The notes: generated from the sequence alone by a model not told the origin. Positions 17,533-27,552 are shown, numbered from the stretch's first letter. The stretch is DNA of 64,000 bases from Hyphomicrobiales bacterium (GCA_026981645.1 JALSII010000001.1:47584-111583); one strand, 5' to 3'. Translations and numbers: made by a program.

Positions 17533-20220
17533 CTAATAGTCCACACCGTCGCCCACCAGCACTTCGCGTTTGCCTGCGTGATTGGCCGGGGAAATGATAC
17601 CCTCCTGCTCCATGCGCTCGATAAGGGTTGCGGCACGATTGTAACCGATGGACAAACGGCGCTGGATATAGCTGGTTGATGCCTTGCGATCGCTTAACAC
17701 GATATTGACGGCCTTGTCGTAAAGCTCATCGCCCGAACTTCCAAGATCGGCCGTTCCCTCGATCTCCTCGGGTTCCTCCGTGACCGATTCCAGATAATCA
17801 GGGGCGCCCTGTTCCTTGAGATGGGCGACAACATCCTCGACTTCATTGTCATCGACAAAGGGGCCGTGCAGACGGCGAAGCCGGCCGCCTCCGGCCATAT
17901 AAAGCATGTCGCCCATGCCCAGCAATTGTTCGGCACCTTGTTCGCCAAGGATTGTGCGACTGTCGATTTTTGAAGTTACCTGAAAGGAAATTCTCGTGGG
18001 AAAGTTGGCCTTGATGGTGCCAGTAATGACGTCGACCGAGGGGCGCTGGGTGGCCATGATGAGGTGGATGCCGGCGGCGCGGGCCATCTGGGCCAGGCGC
18101 TGGATTGCGCCTTCAATGTCCTTGCCGGCGACCATCATCAGGTCGGCCATCTCATCGACAATAATCACGATGAAGGGCAGGGGCTCGAGTTCAAAACTTT
18201 CACTTTCGTAAATGGCTTCCCCGGTTTCACGGTCAAAGCCGGTCTGTACGGTCCGGGTGATGGTCTCGCCCCTCTTGTTGGCTTCGATCACCCGGGCGTT
18301 AAAGCCATCAATGTTACGCACGCCAATTTTTGACATCTTGCGATAGCGATCTTCCATTTCTCGCACGGCCCATTTGAGGGCAACGACTGCCTTGGTGGGA
18401 TCGGTGACAACCGGGGAGAGAAGATGGGGGATACCGTCATAGATGGAGAGCTCAAGCATTTTGGGGTCGATCATGATCAGCCGACACTGCTCGGGTGTCA
18501 TGCGGTAGAGCAGAGAGAGGATCATGGTGTTGATGCCAACTGATTTTCCCGAGCCGGTGGTGCCGGCAATCAGCAGATGCGGCATACGGGCGAGATCAGC
18601 GATTATGGGTTCACCCCCAATGGTCTTACCCAGACAGATGGGCAATTTCCCCTTGGCTTTTTCGAAGTCATTGGATGCGAGCATCTCGCGCAGATAGACA
18701 GTCTCGCGGCTAGCATTGGGCAGTTCAATACCGATGGCGTTTCGTCCCGGTACAACGGCAACACGGGCAGAGACTGCGCTCATGGAACGGGCGATGTCAT
18801 CAGCAAGAGAAATTACCCGGGATGATTTGATGCCCGGGGCCGGCTCCAGTTCGTAAAGTGTGACGACGGGGCCCGGGCGCACATTTATGATGTCGCCCTT
18901 GACGCCGAAATCCTCAAGCACCCCTTCAAGTTGGCGGGCTTTGGCTTCCAGATCCTGGGGTCTGTGTCTGTTGTTTTTATCGGAGGGGGGTGGTGGGGAG
19001 AGCAGAGAAATCTCAGGCAGTTGAAACCTGTCATCGGCGAGGAGAGAGCCTTGTGCCTCGCGCTGAATACGGGTGCCTGGCTTTACCCGCGCAGGAGGTG
19101 TTGCAATGCGTCTTGGTGCTACAAAACCAGGGGCCCCCTGAGCATTGACACCATGCTCGGGTGCCGGGTGCCGGGTGGAGGAAGCGCGCTCTATGGACAG
19201 GCGGGCCTCATGATCACTGCTGGTATTTTGTGTTTCCGGCTTATTGTAATGATCATGGAAATCGCGATGTTCGATATCCGGCTCGTGGAAAACTTCCTGC
19301 GTATAGGAGGGGCCAAGGGTGGGTTCCTGGCGCTCAAAATTCTCGCTGGGGCTGTTGGAAGTCGGGCTGCCCAGAGCAGGTTCGGCAAAAGAGGGCTCAC
19401 CGGTCTGTTGACGCCAGGCCATGTCAGCGTCATCGGTACGGTGTTGTTTTGCCGACTCACGGGCACGTCGCCAGGCGGTCCCGGCGGTCAAGGAAAGATG
19501 GACAATGGCTCCAAAGATCACGTCAAAAAAACCGGTTCTGTCTTTATCGGTCGCATCGTCAAAGGTGCTATCTTCCGCTGCGCTCCGGATATTGTCATCA
19601 GAAGTTCCTTGAACAGAACCGGGGGGAGAGACGGATTTCAGTCCTGCAGCGATCCAGAGCAGAGCAAGGGTTGGGGGCAAAAGGATGAGTGCATAAAGAA
19701 TTGCGACGACACCGGAGGGTGTCTGGCCAAGAACGGTTTGGGCAAGGGTCGTAAAGCCCGAGCCGACCAGACCACCAAGGCCGGTTGGCAAGGGCCAGGA
19801 AGCGGGCGGTGCAACAAAGGCCAAAAGTCCGGCTGTGAGCAGGGCGCTTCCGAGCCATGTGCTCAGTCTGAGGGGCCAGCATGTAGGTGTGCGCCGCCCC
19901 AGAAGCGCCCAGCCCCAGGCAGAAAGGGGCAGGAGAATTACAAGTCCGGCAAGACCAAAGAACTGCATCCACAGATCAGCAACCACCGCTCCGGGATAGC
20001 CCATCCAGTTTTGAACAGGCGCGTCGGTTGCATAGGAGAGCGAGGGGTCGTTTACCGACCAGGAGGAAAAGGCGAGGAGGAAAAAGACAATCACCAGCAA
20101 AATAGCAATCCCGATCAGGCGCAAGGGAATGCGCACAGCAACGAAAGGCGCCGGTTCAGTGCGCTCAAGGAGCGGTTTTATGGATTGCTTTGTCCGGGAT
20201 CGTTTTACGTGTGTTGCCAT
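17533..20220 (-). CDS. ftsK: DNA translocase FtsK
   Basis: FtsK anchors at the division septum and pumps chromosome DNA so that the terminus is resolved by XerCD. From the ATG at 20220 it has 895 residues: N-terminal membrane helices, a proline- and charge-rich linker, the alpha/beta motor with Walker [13 protein letters not shown], and a C-terminal gamma winged helix ([17 protein letters not shown]). The frame is also open to a TTG at 20229. The 895-residue size is typical of Rhizobiales. A strong antisense frame over the linker is a codon-bias shadow. Confidence 0.96.
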   Translation of the reverse strand: MATHVKRSRTKQSIKPLLERTEPAPFVAVRIPLRLIGIAILLVIVFFLLAFSSWSVNDPSLSYATDAPVQNWMGYPGAVVADLWMQFFGLAGLVILLPLSAWGWALLGRRTPTCWPLRLSTWLGSALLTAGLLAFVAPPASWPLPTGLGGLVGSGFTTLAQTVLGQTPSGVVAILYALILLPPTLALLWIAAGLKSVSPPGSVQGTSDDNIRSAAEDSTFDDATDKDRTGFFDVIFGAIVHLSLTAGTAWRRARESAKQHRTDDADMAWRQQTGEPSFAEPALGSPTSNSPSENFERQEPTLGPSYTQEVFHEPDIEHRDFHDHYNKPETQNTSSDHEARLSIERASSTRHPAPEHGVNAQGAPGFVAPRRIATPPARVKPGTRIQREAQGSLLADDRFQLPEISLLSPPPPSDKNNRHRPQDLEAKARQLEGVLEDFGVKGDIINVRPGPVVTLYELEPAPGIKSSRVISLADDIARSMSAVSARVAVVPGRNAIGIELPNASRETVYLREMLASNDFEKAKGKLPICLGKTIGGEPIIADLARMPHLLIAGTTGSGKSVGINTMILSLLYRMTPEQCRLIMIDPKMLELSIYDGIPHLLSPVVTDPTKAVVALKWAVREMEDRYRKMSKIGVRNIDGFNARVIEANKRGETITRTVQTGFDRETGEAIYESESFELEPLPFIVIIVDEMADLMMVAGKDIEGAIQRLAQMARAAGIHLIMATQRPSVDVITGTIKANFPTRISFQVTSKIDSRTILGEQGAEQLLGMGDMLYMAGGGRLRRLHGPFVDDNEVEDVVAHLKEQGAPDYLESVTEEPEEIEGTADLGSSGDELYDKAVNIVLSDRKASTSYIQRRLSIGYNRAATLIERMEQEGIISPANHAGKREVLVGDGVDY

Positions 20221-20381
20221 GATACTCAAGCGGTTTACTCAACTGGTCACAATTCCACGATTGCCCGAACATGCAAAAAGATGCCCAAGCACAGCGGTTA
20301 CTGAACACCAAGGTACAGGAGCATAGTTAACCGCCCACTAATCGTCTGGCAGTTCGGCTAGGCAAATTCTGCATTTGAAGC

Positions 20382-20435
20382 CAGAAAATAAGGCCCGCCG
20401 TGAGGCCTTCAAAAAAGAGAAGGTCAGGGCGGGCC
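20382..20435 (-). terminator. intrinsic terminator downstream of amt
   Basis: On the minus strand GGCCCGCC pairs with GGCGGGCC (20392-20399 with 20428-20435). Inner TGA/TCA and CCTTC/GAAGG pairs extend the stem, and TTATTTTC follows. It starts about 40 bp after the amt stop codon and separates the amt genes from ftsK. Confidence 0.7.
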
Positions 20436-20477
20436 AGTTCATTTCAGGGTTTGGCTGAGGTCAGTCGATCCCAGTTC

Positions 20478-21686
20478 CTAAAATTCACGCTCCGGGTTGG
20501 CCCCGATCGAGTGGATTGAAATATCCGCTCCGCGCAATTGTTCTTCATCTGTCAGGCGGATTGTGGTCAGCGCGGAGATGATGGCGTAAAGAGCAAAACC
20601 TGCAACAAGTGCAAATACCGCGCCGCCAAACGAGCCCACCAGCTGGCTGAGGAAAGTGACGCCGCCAAGACCGCCAAGGGCCTCAAGTCCAAAGATGCCG
20701 GCCGCAACGCCGCCCCACAATCCGCATAATCCGTGAAGGGGCCAGACGCCGAGCACATCGTCGACCTTGAAGCGCTCCTGCACCAGATGGAAACAATAGA
20801 CAAAGATCAGGCCGGCAACGGAGCCTACGGCCAGCGCGCCCAGGGGGTGCATGATGTTGGAGCCGGCGCAGACTGCCACCAGCCCGGCAAGGGCGCCATT
20901 GTGGACAAAGCCGGGATCACGTTTTCCGGCGATGGTGGCGGCGAAAATCCCCCCAACCATGGCCAGAAGCGAGTTGATTGCCACCAGCCCGGTCACGCCT
21001 TCAACACTCTGGGCTGACATGACATTGAAGCCGAACCAGCCGATGCACAGCAACCAGGTTCCAAGAGCCAGCCAGGGAATGGAGGAGGGGAGAAACGGCC
21101 CCCCATTGGGGCCATAACGCCCAAGACGGGGACCAAGGCGCAGAACTGCGGACAGGGCCAGCCAGCCGCCAACGGCATGCACAACGACAGAGCCGGCAAA
21201 ATCATGGAATGGTGCGCCAAGGGTTCTGGCGAACCAGTCCTGAATCCCATAGTTTCCGTTCCAGACAATGCCCTCGAAAAACGGATAGATAAGTCCCACA
21301 ATCAGACCTGCGGCGACAACCTGCGGCCAGAAACGGGCACGCTCGGCAATGCCGCCTGAAATGATGGCGGGCACGGCGGCGGCAAAGGTGGCGAGGAAGA
21401 AGAATTTAACCAGCGTGAAACCCTGAGGGGCAAAGACCCCGCCATCCCCGGAGAGCTGGGCGGCGCTCACAAAGAAGGTCGTACCGTAGGCAATCCAGTA
21501 GCCGATAAAAAAATAGGCCAGAACAGAAATTGAAAAGTCAACAATGATTTTTACCAGTGCATTGACCTGGTTCTTCTGGCGAACGGTTCCCACCTCGAGA
21601 AAGGCAAAGCCTCCATGCATGGCAAAAACCAGGATTGCGCCAATTAATACAAAAAATACGTCCAGCCCGACATTTGGTGCGCCCAT
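20478..21686 (-). CDS. ammonium transporter (second Amt paralogue)
   Basis: Amt/Mep channels move ammonium across the inner membrane. The 402-residue protein has about eleven membrane helices, the pore histidines in VVHAVGGW and VWPLHGLCGLWGG, and the family segments LEVGTVRQKN and WFGFNVMSAQSV. It is a different subfamily from the amtB gene just upstream, being shorter and lacking a signal peptide. It has its own 260-bp leader with a sigma54-like promoter at 21737-21752, so it may be transcribed separately under nitrogen limitation. An intrinsic terminator follows. Confidence 0.93.
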   Translation of the reverse strand: MGAPNVGLDVFFVLIGAILVFAMHGGFAFLEVGTVRQKNQVNALVKIIVDFSISVLAYFFIGYWIAYGTTFFVSAAQLSGDGGVFAPQGFTLVKFFFLATFAAAVPAIISGGIAERARFWPQVVAAGLIVGLIYPFFEGIVWNGNYGIQDWFARTLGAPFHDFAGSVVVHAVGGWLALSAVLRLGPRLGRYGPNGGPFLPSSIPWLALGTWLLCIGWFGFNVMSAQSVEGVTGLVAINSLLAMVGGIFAATIAGKRDPGFVHNGALAGLVAVCAGSNIMHPLGALAVGSVAGLIFVYCFHLVQERFKVDDVLGVWPLHGLCGLWGGVAAGIFGLEALGGLGGVTFLSQLVGSFGGAVFALVAGFALYAIISALTTIRLTDEEQLRGADISIHSIGANPEREF

Positions 21687-21946
21687 GAAACCAATTCCCG
21701 TTTATCTGATTGAAAGCAGGTATCTCAGGATGAATATTCAAACTCCATGCCAATGTCAGGTTTTGAGAATTATTGTTTTTTCTCAGCATGTTAGAAAATG
21801 AGTGCGAGAGAATAGTGTTGTGGGAACATAAATCTGCCTTGATTTGTGGCAGTTGCCTATCGGCTTTGCCCGATTGGTGGGCACTCCTGTCCAAGGAGGC
21901 GCGCCTGGAAAGCACTTTGCTGTCCGGGCGCGCTGGTTTTGCGAGT
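21687..21946 (-). promoter_or_regulatory. amt2 promoter region with sigma54-like -24/-12 element
   Basis: On the minus strand TGGCATGGAGTTTGAA (21737-21752) resembles the sigma54 consensus TGGCAC-N5-TTGCA with the GG and -12 G at the right 10-bp interval; the final GC is GA. It ends about 50 bp before the amt start. Near the amtB stop a hairpin (GCGCGCCTGGA at 21899-21909 with TCCGGGCGCGC at 21923-21933) could stabilise or end the amtB transcript. A CTGCC/GGCAG pair lies in between and could be an activator site. Confidence 0.45.
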
Positions 21947-23428
21947 TTAGAACTCGGGATAGGCCTCAACACCAATCTCAGCCTTGTCCAGACCCAGGGC
22001 TTCATTTTCTTCAGAGACCCTGATGCCTGTGGTCGCTTTCAATACAAGCCAGACAATGGACGAGGCAGCAAAGATGAAGGCACCGATACTCACAACACCG
22101 ATAAGCTGGGTGAGATAGGTTCCAGAACCCGAAAGGGGTGTAATCATTGTGCCCCAGATGCCGGCGAACAGGTGAACGGGAATGGCACCGACCACATCGT
22201 CAATTTTAAACCTGTCGAGCAGGGGAACTGCAAAGACAACGATTGCGCCGCCCATGGCCCCGATGAACAGGGTGGCGGGAACTGAGGGGGCAAGAGGCTC
22301 GGCGGTGATGGAAACCAGACCGGCCAGTGCGCCGTTGATGACCATGGTGGCGTCGACCTTGCCATATTTAAGCTGCACCAGAACCATGGCTGAAACTGCG
22401 CCGGCGGCGGCTGCCAGATTGGTGTTGGCAAAAATGCGTGAGATATCAGCGGCGTCTGATATTGTGCCCATTGCCAGCTGGGAGGCGCCGTTAAAACCGA
22501 ACCAGCCCAACCAGAGTATAAACATGCCAAGGGTGGCAAGAGGAATGGAGGAGCCGGGCATGGGGGTTACCGAGCCGCCGGGGCCGTATTTACCTGCGCG
22601 CGCACCAAGAATAATGACACCTGCCAGTGCTGCCCAGCCCCCAACCGAGTGGACAAGGGTTGAGCCGGCAAAGTCAGAAAAACCAAGTTCTGCAAGCCAG
22701 CCGCCGCCCCACTGCCACATGCCGGTAATCGGATAAAGAAGGCCGGTCAAAATGATGGTGAATATGAGAAAGGGCCAGAGTTTGATGCGTTCAGCCACGG
22801 CACCTGAAACAATGGAGGCGGTGGTTGCGGCAAAGACCATCTGGAAAAACCAGTCCGAGGCTACCGAATAGCCGGCCTCGGCTGTACCCTCACCGGCGGC
22901 GGGGAAGGAATAGGGGCCAAAAGAGCCGATAAAGCCCCCAGCTGTTCCGCCATACATGACATTATACCCGATGAGCCAGAACATCAGGCCGGCGATGGAA
23001 TAAAGGGCGATATTCTTTACGCCCTGCATGGAGACGTTCTTTTTGCGCACCAGCCCCATTTCAAGCATGGCAAAACCCGCGGCCATCCACATGACCAGAA
23101 ATCCGCCAACAAGAAACAAAAGGGTGTTGAAGATCTTGGCGTCCCGGTCACCAAAGGAGCCCGCAATCGCCGATGTAATCGCCTCGTTTGCAGCAAGGGC
23201 AGCTTCTTCTTCAGAGGCTCCCCCCTCAAGGGCTGCGGTGCTTGCTGCTTCTCCGATGGCTTCAAGGGTCGTGTTTATGGTTGCGGCAATGTCGCTGGAC
23301 TGGGAAAAAACGGGGGAACTGGAAAATGCCAGCATCGCCAGGGTCATCAGGGAGATGATCGAAAAAAACCTCAGCCGTTTCTGGATGGGGTTCAAAAGGT
23401 AATTGGACTGGTAGTTCATGGGAAACAC
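21947..23428 (-). CDS. amtB: ammonium transporter AmtB
   Basis: The 493-residue protein has a signal-peptide-like N-terminus, a predicted periplasmic segment rich in Ala and Glu, then about eleven helices with pore-lining histidines in LVHSVGGWAAL and IPVHLFAGIWGT. It lies 30 bp downstream of glnK on the same strand. This is the classic glnK-amtB pair in which the PII protein plugs the channel when ammonium is ample. The frame starts at a GTG (23428) with GGAG four bases upstream; an ATG at 23419 is an alternative. Confidence 0.95.
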   Translation of the reverse strand: MFPMNYQSNYLLNPIQKRLRFFSIISLMTLAMLAFSSSPVFSQSSDIAATINTTLEAIGEAASTAALEGGASEEEAALAANEAITSAIAGSFGDRDAKIFNTLLFLVGGFLVMWMAAGFAMLEMGLVRKKNVSMQGVKNIALYSIAGLMFWLIGYNVMYGGTAGGFIGSFGPYSFPAAGEGTAEAGYSVASDWFFQMVFAATTASIVSGAVAERIKLWPFLIFTIILTGLLYPITGMWQWGGGWLAELGFSDFAGSTLVHSVGGWAALAGVIILGARAGKYGPGGSVTPMPGSSIPLATLGMFILWLGWFGFNGASQLAMGTISDAADISRIFANTNLAAAAGAVSAMVLVQLKYGKVDATMVINGALAGLVSITAEPLAPSVPATLFIGAMGGAIVVFAVPLLDRFKIDDVVGAIPVHLFAGIWGTMITPLSGSGTYLTQLIGVVSIGAFIFAASSIVWLVLKATTGIRVSEENEALGLDKAEIGVEAYPEF

Positions 23429-23458
23429 TTAACTCCAAATTTATGGGTGTTTGTTTGT

Positions 23459-23797
23459 CTAGAGGGCGGCGGCGCCGGTTTCACCGGTGCGGATGCGGGT
23501 GGCCTGTTCAAGGTCAAGAACAAATATTTTCCCGTCGCCGATACGCCCGGAATTGGCAGCGTCGCGCACAGCCTGAGTTGTTGCGGCAAGCTGGGAGGCT
23601 TCAATGGCGATCTCAATTTTCAGTTTGGGCAGAAAGTTGACCGCGTATTCGGCTCCACGATAGATTTCCGAATGTCCTTTCTGGCGACCGTAACCCTTGA
23701 CCTCGCTCACGGTCATGCCGTGGACATCCAGGTCATTAAGGGCCTTGCGGACCTCTTCAAGGCGTGAGGGTTTGATAATGGCGATTAACAGTTTCAT
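23459..23797 (-). CDS. glnK: nitrogen regulatory protein PII, GlnK type
   Basis: GlnK is a small trimeric signal protein that senses 2-oxoglutarate and ATP/ADP and controls AmtB. The 112-residue protein starts MKLLIAIIKPSRLEEVRKAL. It has the T-loop Tyr51 in EIYRGAEYAVNFLPK, the uridylylation site, and the C-terminal loop segment ATRIRTGETG. Its operon position with amtB marks it as GlnK rather than GlnB. A sigma54-like promoter lies 47-62 bp upstream. Confidence 0.95.
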   Translation of the reverse strand: MKLLIAIIKPSRLEEVRKALNDLDVHGMTVSEVKGYGRQKGHSEIYRGAEYAVNFLPKLKIEIAIEASQLAATTQAVRDAANSGRIGDGKIFVLDLEQATRIRTGETGAAAL

Positions 23798-23843
23798 ATG
23801 CTGTCCTTTCAGTTTGGTGCGGACTTTGGCCTATGTATTTGGA

Positions 23844-23859
23844 ATCAAGGGGTGTGCCA
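23844..23859 (-). promoter_or_regulatory. sigma54-like promoter of glnK-amtB
   Basis: On the minus strand TGGCACACCCCTTGAT matches the -24 element TGGCAC exactly. At the -12 element it reads TTGAT instead of TTGCA/T, with the standard GG-N10-G spacing. It ends 46 bp before the glnK start. The same TTGA variation occurs in the amt2 promoter, which suggests a shared local preference. Confidence 0.5.
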
Positions 23860-24101
23860 GAATCGATGGAACCTCCCTAAGCACTTATAATTGAAAGGAA
23901 AAATCCCTGCGCCATGGCAGATCCCTGCAAATGACCCAAAATAATTGATGAAAAAATAGGCAGTAATGAGCTGCAGGAGTAATAATTAGGCACTTGCGCC
24001 GGGTGTGTTTGATCGCCGGGGAGATTTTTGAAAATTGAGGATGGGCCGCGGGGGCTGCTTTCTGCTATAAAGTCTGCACAAAAGGATGCGAGAGTGTCGG
24101 A

Positions 24102-25322
24102 ATGGGTAAATCTTCAGACTATGATGTGGCGATTGTCGGTGGTGGGCCTGCCGGTCTGACCCTGGGGCTGGCTTTGAGTCAGTTCGTGCCCGACTTGCGC
24201 GTTCTGGTTCTGGACAGAAAAGAATTCAAAATTCCTGATGATGCGCGCTCGCTGGCTCTTGCTGCCGGTGTAACCCGGATTTTTGAAGTTCTTGGAATCT
24301 GGGATAAAATGTCGGCCCATGCTGCTCCCATCGCCCATATGCGGGTTACCGATTCAGGGACGGGGGATATTTCACGGCCACTGTTTTTGTCTTTTGACGG
24401 GGATGTGCACCCCGGCCGCCCTTTTGCGCACATGGTGCCTTTTCGCGATATTGTTGGTGCTTTGCTGGAAGTGGCCAGGAGCAGGGTTGAGCTGAAGGCA
24501 CAAGCTCAGGTACGCTCGCTGAATACAGGAGGGGCGACAGCAGAGCTGGTTCTTCAGGATGGCAGTGCCGTTTGTGCAAAACTCATCATTGCAGCTGACG
24601 GTTCACGTTCTGCCCTGCGCGATATGGCGGGCATAAAAACCATCAATCACGATTATCACCAGAACGGGCTGGTGACGACCATATCCCATGAAATAGATCA
24701 TGGAGACACGGCATTTGAACATTTCCGTCCGGCGGGGCCCTTTGCCAGCCTGCCCCTGCCTGGCAGTCGTTCTTCGCTGGTCTGGACAGAAAGCCGGGCG
24801 CAAGCCATGCATCTGAAATTCCTGTCCCGGGATGAGCAGGCGCGCATTATTGAAGCAAGCATGGGCAATTGCCTGGGCAAGGTGGAACTTGAGGAGCCTA
24901 TTCAGAGTTTTCCCTTGCGCCTGTGTCTTGCCCGCGACTTTGTAGTGCCCCGCCTGGCACTTCTTGGAGATGCAGCCCATGCCATTCACCCCATTACGGG
25001 GCAGGGCTTGAACCTGGGCCTCAAGGATGTGGCAGCTCTGAGCGAGGTGATTATAGAGGCGGTCCGGCATGGCGAGGACCATGGGGACCTTAATGTCCTG
25101 CGCCGCTATGAGCGCTGGCGGCGGCTGGATGTGGCGCTCATGGCGATGGTGACCGACAGTTTGAACCGCCTGTTTTCAAATGAGGCCGTGGCGCTTAGAA
25201 TTGTGCGGGATTTTGGTTTGGGCCTGGTGGACCGCATGCCATTGATCAAAAAAAGTTTGATGCGCCATGCGGCGGGGCAAGATCCTGGAGGGCCAAAACT
25301 GCTGTCAGGTCAGGATATATAA
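24102..25322 (+). CDS. UbiH/UbiF/COQ6-family FAD-dependent monooxygenase
   Basis: These flavoprotein hydroxylases modify the ubiquinone ring. The 406-residue protein begins YDVAIVGGGPAGLTLGLALS (FAD Rossmann fingerprint), and the second FAD motif GDAAHAIHPITGQGLNLGLKD is complete. Alphaproteobacteria use one to three such enzymes (UbiH, UbiF, UbiL, UbiM types) with different ring positions, and the sequence alone does not tell which. It faces away from glnK across a 304-bp gap and converges on the UPF0434 gene. The same neighbourhood of small housekeeping genes is common in Rhizobiales. Confidence 0.88.
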   Translation: MGKSSDYDVAIVGGGPAGLTLGLALSQFVPDLRVLVLDRKEFKIPDDARSLALAAGVTRIFEVLGIWDKMSAHAAPIAHMRVTDSGTGDISRPLFLSFDGDVHPGRPFAHMVPFRDIVGALLEVARSRVELKAQAQVRSLNTGGATAELVLQDGSAVCAKLIIAADGSRSALRDMAGIKTINHDYHQNGLVTTISHEIDHGDTAFEHFRPAGPFASLPLPGSRSSLVWTESRAQAMHLKFLSRDEQARIIEASMGNCLGKVELEEPIQSFPLRLCLARDFVVPRLALLGDAAHAIHPITGQGLNLGLKDVAALSEVIIEAVRHGEDHGDLNVLRRYERWRRLDVALMAMVTDSLNRLFSNEAVALRIVRDFGLGLVDRMPLIKKSLMRHAAGQDPGGPKLLSGQDI

Positions 25323-25387
25323 AGCCAACCCGGAAAATCTTTCCTACAATCCTGCTTTTCGGGTCTGTGACCCGGCCCGGAAGCGTT

Positions 25388-25612
25388 CTATTTCAGCTGG
25401 TCAAGTTCTTCGGCGCTCAGGGTGCGGGCCTCACCAAGACAAAGCAGCGGCACACCCTTGCGGATGGGAAAAGCGACCCTTGCGCCCCGGGAAACCAGCT
25501 CAGTGCGGTCTTTGTTTAATACCAACTGGCTTTTGGTGAGGGGGCAGACCAGCATTTCAATGACACGAACATCGGGAGTGTCCCTGCTGCTGGGCGTTTT
25601 GTTCGTGTTCAT
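25388..25612 (-). CDS. UPF0434/Trm112-like small protein
   Basis: The 74-residue protein has the family core MLVCPLTKSQLVL and RVAFPIRKGVPLLC, like E. coli YcaR. Eukaryotic and archaeal Trm112 is a zinc-binding activator of methyltransferases. In bacterial members one of the Cys pairs is usually missing, as here, and the role is not settled. Its ATG overlaps the stop of the Lon-domain gene by 4 bp, so it is the last gene of the CnoX-Lon-domain-Trm112 set. Confidence 0.88.
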   Translation of the reverse strand: MNTNKTPSSRDTPDVRVIEMLVCPLTKSQLVLNKDRTELVSRGARVAFPIRKGVPLLCLGEARTLSAEELDQLK

Positions 25613-26274
25613 TGAAGCTTTTCACCCATCCGGGAACGGGTCATTTCCAGTTCAGCCAGAGCAACAAGTGTTTCGGCACGCCGGGCAAGGCTGGGGGCTT
25701 CAAGCAGGACCTGTTTTTCCAGGGCGCCATAAGGGCTGAGCAAACAGCAGGTGTTGACCAGATCGGTTGTAGATGTTTCCTTGATGCTGGCCCAGTCAAA
25801 ATCAATATCGGCGAACTCGGCATAATCGCGCATGACAGCAAGGAAACCATCGCGGTCGACGGCGGCCTCACCTGCACTGCGATCAAAGTCGCTTAAAAAG
25901 CGCTCAACAGAAATATCGGCTGTACGATAGGGCGTGTCCAGACAAACTTCGCCAGTGATTTCAAACCGGCAAACCCCTTCAAGCACAATCATATAGCGCC
26001 CGTCGGGCAGCTCCTCGAACTGGGTGATGTAACCAAGGCAACCAACGGAACGCAACGGTGCCTGCTGATCGGCGGGGGATTCTTCATCATCGTTTTCCGG
26101 CTGGATCAGTCCCACCAGCCTGTTACCGCCCAGTGCGGCATCAACAAGCGAAATATAACGCGGCTCAAAAATAACGAGCGGCCGCTGAGTGTGCGGCAAC
26201 AACAAAGCGCCGGATAACGGAAACAGACAAACTGAAGAGTCTATATCAGAACCAGACCTGGGCCGTTTGCTCAT
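25609..26274 (-). CDS. Lon N-terminal (LAN) domain protein
   Basis: The 221-residue protein begins CLFPLSGALLLPHTQRPLVI and has FEPRYISLVDAAL and VGCLGYITQFEELPDGRYMI. These are hallmarks of the substrate-binding N-domain of Lon protease, but the AAA and protease domains are absent. Such stand-alone proteins are widespread and without a firm function; some act as substrate-recognition adaptors in other kingdoms. It sits 33 bp after the thioredoxin gene and overlaps the UPF0434 gene, so a role in protein quality control with them is possible inference. Confidence 0.88.
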   Translation of the reverse strand: MSKRPRSGSDIDSSVCLFPLSGALLLPHTQRPLVIFEPRYISLVDAALGGNRLVGLIQPENDDEESPADQQAPLRSVGCLGYITQFEELPDGRYMIVLEGVCRFEITGEVCLDTPYRTADISVERFLSDFDRSAGEAAVDRDGFLAVMRDYAEFADIDFDWASIKETSTTDLVNTCCLLSPYGALEKQVLLEAPSLARRAETLVALAELEMTRSRMGEKLQ

Positions 26275-26307
26275 ATCTGCCCCCTATTTCCTGCAGACCA
26301 AATAGTC

Positions 26308-27252
26308 TCAGGAAAACAAAAGCTTGGAAAGCTGTTTGCGTCCGGCAATTGTTGCGGGGTCTGTCGGTCCCCAGGCCTCAAAAAATTCAAGCAGTTTAAC
26401 CCTGGCCCCATCTTCATTCCACTCACGATCCCGCCGGATAATTTCCAGCAGGGCCCATCCTGCCTCTTTGCGATTTCCTGAAAGGTTGAGATGCATGGCC
26501 AGATCCATGCGGGCCTGGTGGTCGTCGGGGTTGGTGTCCAGGCGAGCCTCAAGCAGGCTGGTATCACTAAGCTTTTCAGCCTCATCAGCCAGAGCCAGTG
26601 CCCGGGTTGCAGCGACGTATTCTTCGGACGAGCGCTCACTTTCGGGCACAAGATCAAGGGTCTGGCGGGCCTGTTCAATGGTGCCGGACAGGATAAAAGC
26701 CTGAGACAGGCCAATCAGCGCCTGTGCGTGTTCGGGCATTTGCTGCAGTACAATTTCGTAAATGTTGATGGCCTGTGCGGGATCTCCGGCTTTTGTGGCT
26801 TCAGCAGCAGTTTTAAGGGCCTGCTCAATCTGGGCATTCATATCGTCCTGAGCCGGGTCAGTAGAAGTTGCACCAAGAATTTTTTGCACAAAGGCAGAAA
26901 TTTCACTCTCGGGTAGCGCGCCCATGAACCCGTCCACGGGCTGACCGCCCGAAAAGGCAAAAACCGCGGGGATTGAGCGCACACCCATCTGGCCGGCCAG
27001 AGCCTGGTTTTCGTCAATATTGACCTTAACCAGACGCACCTTGCCCCCGGCTTCGTTTACGACCTTTTCGAGTGTGGGACCAAGCTGGCGACAGGGGCCG
27101 CACCAGGGCGCCCAAAAGTCCACAAGCACCGGCACGCTTGCTGATTGATCAATGACATCAGCCTGGAAGGTTGCGGTTGAAGAATCCTTGATCAGCCCGC
27201 TTGACGGAAGCGTATTGTTAGCTGAGGCAAAGGTTGAATCATGGGTGTTCAT
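26308..27252 (-). CDS. cnoX: thioredoxin-TPR chaperedoxin, CnoX/YbbN type
   Basis: The 314-residue protein joins a thioredoxin domain (about 22-135) with an intact WCGPC motif (CGPC at 51-54) to a C-terminal region of tetratricopeptide-like helices. E. coli CnoX has lost the first active-site cysteine; here both are present, so redox activity is likely. CnoX proteins hold unfolding proteins during oxidative stress and hand them to GroEL. It is the first gene of a three-gene set running left and starts at the ATG at 27252, 225 bp from the tRNA gene. Confidence 0.9.
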   Translation of the reverse strand: MNTHDSTFASANNTLPSSGLIKDSSTATFQADVIDQSASVPVLVDFWAPWCGPCRQLGPTLEKVVNEAGGKVRLVKVNIDENQALAGQMGVRSIPAVFAFSGGQPVDGFMGALPESEISAFVQKILGATSTDPAQDDMNAQIEQALKTAAEATKAGDPAQAINIYEIVLQQMPEHAQALIGLSQAFILSGTIEQARQTLDLVPESERSSEEYVAATRALALADEAEKLSDTSLLEARLDTNPDDHQARMDLAMHLNLSGNRKEAGWALLEIIRRDREWNEDGARVKLLEFFEAWGPTDPATIAGRKQLSKLLFS

Positions 27253-27477
27253 CTGGATTTATCCAAGTTTGCGCCACCTGTTTCGGGTGCCGGTTGAAAA
27301 TTACCTTTACATATCGTGCCTGGAAATTGCTTGACAAGTGCGCCCCGGCACGGAATCTCGAGTTTGCCAGTTTTGGGTTGCAATTAAGGTATTGATTAGG
27401 CATACAGGCGCGCGACGAGCGTATGCGCTTTTCTGAAGCTTTGGAAATGGTGTAAAATTGCTCGAATTTGTTGGAGT
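27253..27477. other. gap between cnoX (-) and tRNA-Gly (+)
   Basis: This divergent 225-bp gap must hold the promoters of cnoX and the tRNA. A TAAAAT at 27453-27458 is the best -10 candidate for the tRNA, 19 bp upstream of the mature 5' end, but its -35 (TTCTGA) is poor. A TTGACA lies farther left near 27330 without a good -10. Confidence 0.3.

Positions 27478-27552
<75 letters not shown>

Noticed and set aside
18931..20304. Long open frame (457 codons) on the plus strand opposite ftsK
   Set aside because: It is the antisense of the FtsK linker and membrane region, low in complexity (Gly/Arg/Lys-rich) and without a family signature. FtsK on the minus strand is unambiguous.
20327..20341. TTAA-N7-CTAA upstream of ftsK as a CtrA site
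   Set aside because: One half-site is imperfect and the pattern is short. Without a matrix or genome background it is not supported.
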